NCBI GenBank assembly: GCA_964437735.1
Contig: CAYTID010000118.1
Location: forward strand, 1 to 5,429
Origin: CAYTID01 sp964437735
GTDB taxonomy: Bacteria > Bacteroidota > Ignavibacteria > UBA10030 > BY39
Reading direction: 5' to 3'
DNA length: 5,429 bases
This document shows positions 1 through 5,428 of this stretch, piece after piece. Made by a program: the position numbers and the translations under genes. The stretch's first letter is position 1, and every line of letters begins with the position of its first letter. The notes under the pieces were generated by a model that saw nothing but the letters and a program-made list of their open reading frames with translations, was not told where the DNA came from and searched no databases.

Positions 1-25
1 TAAACATTATATTGTCGCCAATCAT

Positions 26-62
26 AAAAAAGGGGCTGGCTTTTGAGACAGCCCCTTTTTTT
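26..62 (-). terminator. Rho-independent terminator of the pterin/SDR operon, probably bidirectional
   Basis: A perfect 7-bp GC-rich stem (GGGGCTG at 32-38 pairing with CAGCCCC at 49-55) encloses a 10-base loop (39-48). Six A's (26-31) lie on one side and seven T's (56-62) on the other. On the minus strand the stem is followed by six U's, the classic intrinsic terminator form. The flanking A and T tracts are symmetric, so it should also stop plus-strand transcription from a convergent gene to the left. The TAA stop of the last SDR gene (63-61) runs straight into the upstream A tract, leaving essentially no 3' UTR. Bases 1-25 beyond it are too short to assign. Confidence 0.9.
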
Positions 63-765
63 ATGGATTTGTAGGTCTGACATCTATCTCACTGACCATT
101 ACATTTCTTGGCATCATTAAGCTATGAATTACTAAATCAGCAATGTCATCCGGTTTTGGAATTTTTGTGGGATCTTTTGCAGTTTGAGAAAACGAGGTGA
201 GAACTGAACCGGGGCAAATTGTAATGACCCGAATATTATTTTCACGGACCTCCAGCATAAGACTTCTGGAAAAACCTATAACAGCCCATTTTGTCGCACA
301 GTACCCTGCTCCACGAATAAATGCGTTCCGACCGGCAAGGGACGATATATTTATAATATCGCCTGAATGTTGAGCGAACATCTGAGGTAAAACCGCTTTG
401 GTAGTCAAAAATAATCCCCTCATGTTAACCGCAAACATCTCATCAAAATTTTCTGTTTTCATATCGGCAACTTTTGAAAAATAACCTACTCCTGCATTAT
501 TGACTAAAATATCGACGGTCCCAAACTTATTGATCGTTTGATCTACAATACTGATGACATCTTGTTCGTTTGATAAATCAGCAACTATTGGAAGACATTG
601 CCCAGAGGTTTTTATTATATTTTCCGCAACAGATTCGAGCTCAGATTTTGATCTTGAAGTGATCACTATTTTGACACCGTGTTTCGCTAATTCCAATGCA
701 ATTGAGCGACCGATTCCTCGTCCCGCACCTGTGACTATGGCTGTCTTTCCAGCTAATTCTATCAT
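61..765 (-). CDS. Short-chain dehydrogenase/reductase, candidate sepiapterin reductase-like (SDR A)
   Basis: This 234-aa classical SDR is an NAD(P)H-dependent oxidoreductase with a Rossmann fold, predicted cytosolic. Visible motifs are the cofactor glycine motif TGAGRGIG (12-19), R38 after the second strand (suggesting NADPH preference), VADL (61-64), NNAG (89-92), catalytic S142, Y155 and K159 (YxxxK), and PG at 185-186. The C-terminus ends SEIDVRPTNP. The start is the ATG at 765-763: it sits at the normal SDR N-terminus, has GGAG 7 bases upstream, and shares one base with the stop of the preceding SDR (TAATG). An in-frame ATG at 810 would add 15 residues inside the previous gene and is less likely. 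By sequence alone it could be annotated as FabG-like 3-oxoacyl-ACP reductase. Its position directly after folE, a PTPS-family gene and a second SDR suggests pterin side-chain reduction, and 'NNAGVGYF' resembles my memory of Chlorobium sepiapterin reductase. The family is certain; the substrate is inferred. Confidence 0.93.
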   Translation of the reverse strand: MIELAGKTAIVTGAGRGIGRSIALELAKHGVKIVITSRSKSELESVAENIIKTSGQCLPIVADLSNEQDVISIVDQTINKFGTVDILVNNAGVGYFSKVADMKTENFDEMFAVNMRGLFLTTKAVLPQMFAQHSGDIINISSLAGRNAFIRGAGYCATKWAVIGFSRSLMLEVRENNIRVITICPGSVLTSFSQTAKDPTKIPKPDDIADLVIHSLMMPRNVMVSEIDVRPTNP

Positions 766-1487
766 TATACATCTCCATGAATCGGACGTATTGTTAATTC
801 TTCTACACAAGATTCATGATTCAACTTATATAGCGCCAATATTGTTTCAGCAATACTTTTCGGACTGGACATCTGATGCTTGTATTTAGCTAATTTTTTA
901 TTTGACCATATTTTAGTAGCTGTGGCGCCAGGATATACACTAACGATTTTGATGTTGAATTTCCTCACCTCTTCCCTCATTACTTCACACATTGCCACTA
1001 ATCCTGCCTTCGATGCGCTATAAGCTGCTGAATTCGAGAATACTTTATTAACTGCAACAGATGCGATATTAATAATTAAACCGTTCTTCATTTTCATCAT
1101 ATCAGGAAGAACTTGTTTTGTGCAATAAAATGCCCCGAATAAATTTGTTTGAATAATTGAATTAAAAACTTCTGCCGATGTTTCTGCAAAACTTTTGAAT
1201 GACGTTATTCCGGCATTGTTTATAAGTATATCTATCTTACCAAAGTGTTTGACAATTTTTTTGTGAGTCTTGATTACCTGCCGCTGATTTTTGATGTCAC
1301 AACGATAAATTTCCGACTCACCCCCGTCATTTGTGATAATATTTTTAATATTTTTTAATTCGTTTTTTGTCCGGGATGATAAAGCAACTCTACAACCGAT
1401 GTATGAAAATTGTTTTGCTAATTCTGCTCCGATTCCTCTTCCGGCTCCGGTTACCCACACTACAGGCTGTTTTAATATTCTTCCCAT
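765..1487 (-). CDS. Short-chain dehydrogenase/reductase, best candidate for sepiapterin reductase (SDR B)
   Basis: This 240-aa classical SDR has the cofactor motif TGAGRGIG (13-20), SSR with R39 (NADPH-type), CDI (63-65), NNAG (90-93), catalytic S143, Y156 and K160, and PG at 186-187 followed by a T..IW segment. The C-terminus reads VEELTIRPIHGDV. That tail and the 'PGA..T..W' segment closely recall the Chlorobium tepidum sepiapterin reductase as I remember it (...VEEIILRPTSGDI); the comparison is from memory, not an alignment. Sepiapterin reductase uses NADPH to reduce the two keto groups of 6-pyruvoyl-tetrahydropterin and give BH4. The gene starts one base after the folE stop (TAA-T-ATG) with no clear Shine-Dalgarno, so it probably relies on coupling to folE translation. 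It overlaps the downstream SDR by one base. It is only partly similar to that neighbour, so this is not a recent duplication. A generic FabG-like role remains possible. Confidence 0.93.
   Translation of the reverse strand: MGRILKQPVVWVTGAGRGIGAELAKQFSYIGCRVALSSRTKNELKNIKNIITNDGGESEIYRCDIKNQRQVIKTHKKIVKHFGKIDILINNAGITSFKSFAETSAEVFNSIIQTNLFGAFYCTKQVLPDMMKMKNGLIINIASVAVNKVFSNSAAYSASKAGLVAMCEVMREEVRKFNIKIVSVYPGATATKIWSNKKLAKYKHQMSSPKSIAETILALYKLNHESCVEELTIRPIHGDV
773..776 (-). promoter_or_regulatory. Ribosome binding site that decides the SDR A start
   Basis: GGAG on the minus strand lies 7 bases before the ATG at 765-763. It sits inside the last codons of the preceding SDR gene. Together with the TAATG stop/start overlap it supports translational coupling, and it argues against the longer reading frame starting at 810. 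Confidence 0.7.
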
Positions 1488-1488
1488 A

Positions 1489-2067
1489 TTATAAAAGTGA
1501 CGTCGATATCAATTTTAAAAATTCATTTCTTGTTTTTTCATCATCTCTGAAAGACCCTAACATTGCGCTTGTAGTTGCAATCGAATTTTGCTTCTCAACA
1601 CCCCTCATCATCATACAAAGATGCCGTGCTTCGATTACGACTCCGACACCATCCGGTTCCAATGTTTCATACAAAGTATCGGCTATTTGCTGGGTCATTC
1701 TTTCCTGAACCTGCAACCTGCGTGCAAATACGTCGACCACCCTTGGAATCTTACTTAAACCCAATATTTTTCCGTTGGGAATATACGCAACATGAGCTTT
1801 ACCATAAAAAGGAAGCAGATGATGTTCACATAGACTAAAAAAATCAATTTCCTTAACCACAACCATTTCATTGTATTTTTCTTTAAAGACGGCTCCATTC
1901 AAAATATCCTTAACATTCTTGCTGTAACCGGATGTTAAAAATTCCCAGGCATTTGCCACCCGCCCGGGTGTTTCAACCAAACCTTCACGCAGAGGATTTT
2001 CTCCGATTAAGTCAAGTAATTCTAATATATTTTTTCGGATTGAATCGAGTTGAGAATTTTTATTCAT
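1489..2067 (-). CDS. folE: GTP cyclohydrolase I (FolE, type IA)
   Basis: FolE converts GTP to 7,8-dihydroneopterin triphosphate and formate, the entry step to folate, biopterin and queuosine-type pterins; the family forms cytosolic homodecamers. The protein is 192 aa, normal for the family. Hallmarks are an N-terminal helix with NPLREGLVETPGRV, the zinc/catalytic motif SLCEHHLLPFYG with C80, H82 and H83, then GLSKIPRVVDVFARRLQVQERMT, and HLCMMMRG with H149 and C151. By comparison with E. coli, C80, H83 and C151 bind zinc, while H82 and H149 are catalytic. All are present, so it is a zinc-dependent type IA enzyme and looks active. The chosen start (2067) has a strong GAGGAG 6 bases upstream; an in-frame ATG at 2178 would add 37 residues that only read through the preceding gene. 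The start overlaps the end of the PTPS-family gene by 8 bases, indicating co-translation. Absence of folB, folK and folP nearby argues for a role beyond folate. Confidence 0.97.
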   Translation of the reverse strand: MNKNSQLDSIRKNILELLDLIGENPLREGLVETPGRVANAWEFLTSGYSKNVKDILNGAVFKEKYNEMVVVKEIDFFSLCEHHLLPFYGKAHVAYIPNGKILGLSKIPRVVDVFARRLQVQERMTQQIADTLYETLEPDGVGVVIEARHLCMMMRGVEKQNSIATTSAMLGSFRDDEKTRNEFLKLISTSLL

Positions 2068-2476
2068 TTTCTTCTCCTCGGTATTCAGTACTGTTTTTTT
2101 GAGTTTCTGAAACTTTAATTGAATAAAGTTTACCGTATTTAATTTTTGGTTCGAGAATTTTCCAGGCTGCAATCGCAAAATTTTCCGTTGTCGGAATTGT
2201 GCCTTTTAAAAAATCAACGTCTATGTTTAAATTTTTATGGTCGACTTTCTCAATAATTTCTCTTTTAATTATATCTGAAAGCTTTTTTAAGTCAATAATC
2301 ATACCCGTTTCAGGATCGGGAATTCCTTTCACGGTTACAGTAATTTCATAATTATGACCGTGTCCGTGTGTATAAGAACATTTCCCGAATATTTCCTCGT
2401 TTTTTTCATCCGTAAATATTTCATTGAATAACCTATGTGAAGCACAGAAATATTCTGTGCGAGATATGTAGATCAT
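2060..2476 (-). CDS. 6-pyruvoyl-tetrahydropterin synthase / QueD family protein (COG0720), PTPS-like
   Basis: This 138-aa tunnelling-fold enzyme acts on 7,8-dihydroneopterin triphosphate, the FolE product. Zinc ligands are H14 (CASHRL), H39 and H41 (HGHGHNY). The catalytic set is C33 (FGKC), D79 and H80 (VDHKNL). E124 (VSETQ) is the expected pterin anchor. Features shared with animal PTPS as I remember it are FGKC....GHGHNY, GMIIDL, DHKNLNIDV and PTTENFA. E. coli QueD has a shorter CxxxHGH loop. Here C33 precedes HGH at 39-41 by five residues, the spacing associated with true PTPS, but the extra H37 also creates a CxxxHGH match. Automatic annotation would probably say 6-carboxytetrahydropterin synthase (queD). 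No queC, queE or queF is nearby, and folE plus two SDRs follow, which favours 6-pyruvoyl-tetrahydropterin formation. The start has AAGGA 7 bases upstream (2488-2484). The gene lies 19 bases after the BCP-type gene and overlaps folE by 8 bases. The family is near certain; PTPS versus QueD activity is inferred. Confidence 0.95.
   Translation of the reverse strand: MIYISRTEYFCASHRLFNEIFTDEKNEEIFGKCSYTHGHGHNYEITVTVKGIPDPETGMIIDLKKLSDIIKREIIEKVDHKNLNIDVDFLKGTIPTTENFAIAAWKILEPKIKYGKLYSIKVSETQKNSTEYRGEENE
2074..2079 (-). promoter_or_regulatory. Strong ribosome binding site of folE
   Basis: GAGGAG on the minus strand is placed 6 bases before the ATG at 2067-2065, inside the 3' end of the PTPS-family gene. 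It fixes the folE start at 2067 rather than the longer frame from 2178. It is the strongest Shine-Dalgarno in the window. Confidence 0.8.
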
Positions 2477-2495
2477 ATTATATTCCTTAGACGTA

Positions 2496-2969
2496 TTATA
2501 AAAATTTTAGCACTTCTTCTGTGTGACCTTTTACACGAACCTTACGAAATATTTTGCTGATGATACCTTTTTCATCTACTATAAATGTAGTTCGTTCAAC
2601 CCCGAAAAAAACTTTTGCAAATAAAAGTTTCTTTTTCCAAACTCCATAATCATTTATTACTTTTTTATTAGTGTCACTAAGCAACGGAAACTGAAGAGTT
2701 AATTTTTCTGAAAATATTTTGTGCGATTTTACAGCGTCCGGGCTGATTCCTAAAATAGCCGCCCCCTTTTGTTGTATTTTAGAGTAATTATCTCTGAAAG
2801 AGCAGGCTTCTTTCGTGCACCCTGGGGTCATATCTTTTGGATAAAAAAATATTATTAGTTTTTTACCTTTATAATTCTGTAATGATATTTCATTTCCATT
2901 TTCCGACGGTAATAAAAAATCCGGTGCTTTATCACCTACGCTCAATTTTGTAATCGACTCTTTATCCAT
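2496..2969 (-). CDS. bcp: Thiol peroxidase of the BCP/PrxQ type
   Basis: This 157-aa cytosolic thioredoxin-fold peroxiredoxin reduces hydrogen peroxide and organic hydroperoxides using thiol electrons, usually from thioredoxin. The active site PxxxTxxC is YPKDMTPGC, with P44, T48 and peroxidatic C51. C56 lies five residues later, the resolving-cysteine position of E. coli-type BCP (CTKEAC). R126 (VERTTF) is the expected conserved arginine. The N-terminal VGDKAPDFLLP and the central LLSD (96-99) are typical, and there is no signal peptide. The length is usual for the family. The start at 2969 gives the standard N-terminus; only a weak purine stretch precedes it. It sits 21 bases after another peroxiredoxin gene and 19 bases before the PTPS-family gene, so it is probably part of one transcript with the pterin genes. 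A role in protecting reduced pterins is possible but is inference from position alone. Confidence 0.95.
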   Translation of the reverse strand: MDKESITKLSVGDKAPDFLLPSENGNEISLQNYKGKKLIIFFYPKDMTPGCTKEACSFRDNYSKIQQKGAAILGISPDAVKSHKIFSEKLTLQFPLLSDTNKKVINDYGVWKKKLLFAKVFFGVERTTFIVDEKGIISKIFRKVRVKGHTEEVLKFL

Positions 2970-2990
2970 AACTTATTCCATTTCCTGGAA

Positions 2991-3461
2991 TTAAATTAAA
3001 GAAATTATATTTTTAATTTCATCATAAGGCGGTTCAACACCCGGCTCTTCTGTTATCCATATATATCTGATAATATGATTAACATCTATAACAAAAACGG
3101 CTCTTTTCGCAACTGAGTATCCCTTTAATCCGGCAAAATCTGTATATAATCCACCATATAATTCTGATACAGATCGTGTATAATCACTTAAAATCGGAAA
3201 ATTCAATTTATTAAATTCACTAAAGCTTTTATTTGAAAACGGGGAATCGACACTGATTCCTAAAACCTGAGCATTGATTTCATTCAAGTTGTTCATTGAA
3301 TCCCTGAAAGCACACATCTCCTTTGTACAGGCTCCGGTAAATGCTCCCGGAAAAAAAGCAAGTAAAATTATTTTTCCATTATAATCTGTTAGGGATATTT
3401 CCTTTCTTTCGGTATCGTGTAGTTTAAAACTCGGGGCTATATCTCCAATTTTTAATGTCAT
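2991..3461 (-). CDS. Peroxiredoxin, AhpE/BCP-like (AhpC/TSA family)
   Basis: This 156-aa thiol peroxidase without signal peptide is predicted to act in the cytosol. It carries the active-site motif FFPGAFTGAC, with P38, T42 and peroxidatic C45. C50 (CTKEMC) lies five residues on, as in BCP enzymes, and R120 (AKRAVFVID) is the expected arginine. The FFPGAFTG stretch and the SVAKRAVFVID segment resemble the AhpE branch more than classic BCP, while the CxxxxC pair is BCP-like, so the subfamily is left open. It differs clearly from the following peroxiredoxin (FFPGAFTGAC against FFYPKDMTPGC), so the pair is not a recent duplication and may differ in substrate or reductant. The start at 3461 has AAGGA six bases upstream (3472-3468). 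It is the first gene after a 66-base gap and so may begin the peroxiredoxin-pterin transcript. Confidence 0.93.
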   Translation of the reverse strand: MTLKIGDIAPSFKLHDTERKEISLTDYNGKIILLAFFPGAFTGACTKEMCAFRDSMNNLNEINAQVLGISVDSPFSNKSFSEFNKLNFPILSDYTRSVSELYGGLYTDFAGLKGYSVAKRAVFVIDVNHIIRYIWITEEPGVEPPYDEIKNIISLI

Positions 3462-3527
3462 ATCATTTCCTTTTTATTTTTAGTAATATATTTATTTAAA
3501 ATTAAATCCAAATTTTTTAAATTATAA
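3462..3527 (-). promoter_or_regulatory. A/T-rich intergenic leader, possible weak promoter before the peroxiredoxin-pterin genes
   Basis: This 66-base gap is the only sizeable space between genes in the window. On the minus strand it contains TTGGAT (3511-3506) and TATATT (3490-3485), separated by only 15 bases, then the AAGGA ribosome binding site at 3472-3468. The preceding TTTG (3513-3510) could also be read as a Bacteroidota -33 element, but no clear TAnnTTTG -7 box follows. An A/T-only inverted repeat (ATTTAAAA/TTTTAAAT) surrounds the TTGGAT; it has no GC stem and is not a convincing terminator. In DNA this rich in A/T such matches arise easily by chance. Confidence 0.25.
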
Positions 3528-5222
3528 CTAAAATTCCATACGTAATGTTCCCGTAAAATCATGGGATTCGTTATTAATCGGTTTTTTTACCGTTTTCATA
3601 ACTAAATATTGATAATTCAGATCGATATAAAATTGATTAATAAATTCATAAGATAAATGGAATTGACTTATATATTTTTTTTGGAAATTACCCCCTAAAA
3701 AATCTTTAAATATTGAATCTGAAGGACGATGAGGGACTAAAAAATCACCCCCGACATTCTTTATCAGATTTCCATTGGTATCATATATATTTTCCCCGGA
3801 ACGTTGCAATTCCAGGCTTATTGCTGTCGTTATCCGCGAGGTTATGAATTTATCAATCCTGAAATACCAACTATCTGCATTTGGACCTATTTGAGTTCCT
3901 AAAAGAATTCCGTTGCTTCCATAATCGTTATCAAGCGACCTATCGTGAGAATATGTAAACGGTTCAACACGTGTATACTCAACCATCACACTTATGTTTG
4001 GAATATTCAGAGGATCGACTCCCATAACTCCAATCTGATACGCATATTTATTTTCCCATCTATTTGTTCCCCACTTTGTAAAATGGATGTCATCAAAAAA
4101 TAATGTTCCTTGAATTTCGTAACCCCTGAAAGGTCTGAACTGAAAATCGATACTTAAAAAGCCATTATCTCGTTCTTGTCTCGAACGTTGAACAGATTCA
4201 AAAAAAGTAAAAGGATTCAAATAGCCAAGGTCAGCTGAACGATTGCTGTATATTGTAATCTCCTGAAGAGCTAAATCTAAAACATTACTGAATGAATATT
4301 CCAAGCGATGAGCAGCAAAATATTTATCCGGCACTATCGGCTCAAAACCTAATCCGATATCAATTTTACGGAAATACTGCTTGCCCAAAATCCAGGCATG
4401 CATAAATGTGTATTTTATATTTTTATATACCCCGTCGAAACGTATCGCATCAAATACTCTTGGAAAATCTGAAATTATCAATTTAGTACCATAACTGTTT
4501 CCCCAAAGTAATCTCTCCCTTCCAATTTGAAGCGAAATAATGCCTGCATCATATCGAGCATACCCTTCAACAAAGTCAAAATTCTTTGCATCTATCGTGT
4601 TAAGTGCGAAACTTTGTGAAATTCTTTTGTCTCTTGTCAGGACATTGCGGCTACCCCAAAATTGAGCGTTTGTTAAGTGGAGATAATAGCCAAAATTTCC
4701 TGAAATTGATCCGCGAAGCTTTCCTCCCCATTCAATATATTCAGCCGATGAATTAAATGTTTCGTCATTTGCTCCACGGTACCCTGCTGACAATAAGCCA
4801 TCAACAAAAAAAGTTAATACACTATCATGATAAGAGTAAATATATTTTTGTTTTTCGGAGAAAGAAATTTCACTTACTTCCACGTTGAGAATCTCCGTTT
4901 CCGAATTAAACAAGTTGTAAGAGTCGAAAAGAGATTTTTTTATATCAAAAGAAAACTCAATTTTTAAATCTTTGAGAATACAAATTTCGGTTTCTGTAAG
5001 TCTATCCTGTTCCTTGTCAATCTCTAAAATATATTTAGTAATTTCTTTCCTCGATAAGGGAATAATCGCATCATGATACTTATCTATGATTTTTTTGATT
5101 TCCATCCTTTTAAAAAATGAGTAGATTGGATGAGATGCGTGAACATTTTCAGCTTGTGAATACGATATATTAAAGCTTGCCAGAAGGATAATTAATGAAA
5201 TTATTAATAATATAGGTTTCAT
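3528..5222 (-). CDS. Wzi-like outer-membrane beta-barrel protein (capsule assembly Wzi family)
   Basis: This 564-aa exported protein has an N-terminal signal peptide: K2, hydrophobic residues 4-18, and likely cleavage after SYS22 before Q23, a common Bacteroidota pattern. Residues 30-100 form a helical N-terminal domain (HPIYSFFKRMEIKKII, then YHDAIIPLSRKEITKYI), a layout seen in Wzi-like proteins of this bacterial group. The rest looks like an outer-membrane barrel of alternating strands rich in aromatic residues. It includes the Wzi-style segment GRERLLWGNSYGTKLIISDFP (positions 234-254) and ends in an aromatic outer-membrane signature (TLRMEF, last residue F). E. coli Wzi is an outer-membrane lectin that anchors capsule; for the long Bacteroidota relatives the role is mostly predicted, in surface polysaccharide attachment or export. 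The gene begins two bases after the stop of a partial DUF2279-like gene, without a clear Shine-Dalgarno, so the two are probably co-transcribed. No polysaccharide synthesis genes lie in the window. The family is assigned from motifs recalled, not from a search. Confidence 0.85.
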   Translation of the reverse strand: MKPILLIISLIILLASFNISYSQAENVHASHPIYSFFKRMEIKKIIDKYHDAIIPLSRKEITKYILEIDKEQDRLTETEICILKDLKIEFSFDIKKSLFDSYNLFNSETEILNVEVSEISFSEKQKYIYSYHDSVLTFFVDGLLSAGYRGANDETFNSSAEYIEWGGKLRGSISGNFGYYLHLTNAQFWGSRNVLTRDKRISQSFALNTIDAKNFDFVEGYARYDAGIISLQIGRERLLWGNSYGTKLIISDFPRVFDAIRFDGVYKNIKYTFMHAWILGKQYFRKIDIGLGFEPIVPDKYFAAHRLEYSFSNVLDLALQEITIYSNRSADLGYLNPFTFFESVQRSRQERDNGFLSIDFQFRPFRGYEIQGTLFFDDIHFTKWGTNRWENKYAYQIGVMGVDPLNIPNISVMVEYTRVEPFTYSHDRSLDNDYGSNGILLGTQIGPNADSWYFRIDKFITSRITTAISLELQRSGENIYDTNGNLIKNVGGDFLVPHRPSDSIFKDFLGGNFQKKYISQFHLSYEFINQFYIDLNYQYLVMKTVKKPINNESHDFTGTLRMEF

Positions 5223-5224
5223 TT

Positions 5225-5428
5225 TTAAAAATATAATCCTAAACCGATAAATTTAGGTGATAATTGTATTGCCGGAGCAGGTATTTTAATATAGTTCAAA
5301 CCTTCGCTCAGGGTTTTCAGGAACCAGGTATTTTGTGGAATTACTTCCTTAAAATCAAAATCTAAACTAAGTATGAAAATTCCATACTGGTCTTTCGGTG
5401 AATGAATATTTCGGGCACTATATCCTAA
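5225..5428 (-). CDS. C-terminal fragment of a probable DUF2279 (YfiM-like) envelope protein, truncated by the window edge
   Basis: An open frame runs from the window edge to the TAA at 5227-5225 and encodes the last 67 residues of a protein whose start lies outside. It begins LGYSARNIHSPKDQYG, continues with FILSLDFDFKEV, WFLKTLSEGLNYIKIPAPAI, and ends GLGLYF. The pattern 'LSLD.D......FLKTL...N.IK.PAPA......LYF' matches the C-terminus of Bacteroidota DUF2279/YfiM-like proteins as I remember them; these are predicted membrane or outer-membrane proteins of unknown function. The terminal aromatic YF suits an outer-membrane protein. It lies two bases before the Wzi-like gene, so the two are probably co-transcribed and work in the envelope. 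The coding call is firm because the frame is open and continues tightly into the next gene. The family call is moderate and rests on memory of the motif. Confidence 0.75.
   Translation of the reverse strand, partial: LGYSARNIHSPKDQYGIFILSLDFDFKEVIPQNTWFLKTLSEGLNYIKIPAPAIQLSPKFIGLGLYF

Noticed and set aside
1..25. Possible 3' end of a convergent plus-strand gene left of the terminator
   Set aside because: Only 25 bases are available and the frames give no recognisable protein end, so no feature is called.
26..62. The GGGGCTGTCTCAAAA-like inverted repeat as an insertion-sequence end
   Set aside because: There is no transposase, no partner repeat and no target duplication in the window; the U tract and position right after a stop codon fit a terminator fully.
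766..810. A 15-residue N-terminal extension of SDR A from an ATG at 810
   Set aside because: It would overlap the SDR B coding end by 46 bases. The ATG at 765 has a GGAG site and sits just before the Rossmann strand as usual in SDRs.
554..889. Plus-strand open frame of 111 codons
   Set aside because: It lies opposite the two SDR genes, has low-complexity, non-family-like translation and no ribosome site; it is a shadow of the minus-strand coding sequence.
1367..1838. Two plus-strand open frames of 113 and 87 codons (1367-1708 and 1575-1838)
   Set aside because: Both are antisense to SDR B and folE, whose conserved motifs fix the true coding strand.
2068..2178. A 37-residue N-terminal extension of FolE from an ATG at 2178
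   Set aside because: The extension only reads the PTPS-family gene out of frame. The ATG at 2067 has a strong GAGGAG at ideal spacing and gives the normal family length.
2060..2476. Queuosine pathway reading (queD) for the COG0720 gene
   Set aside because: Not excluded, but less favoured: motif context is PTPS-like and no queC, queE or queF is nearby, while folE and two SDRs are.
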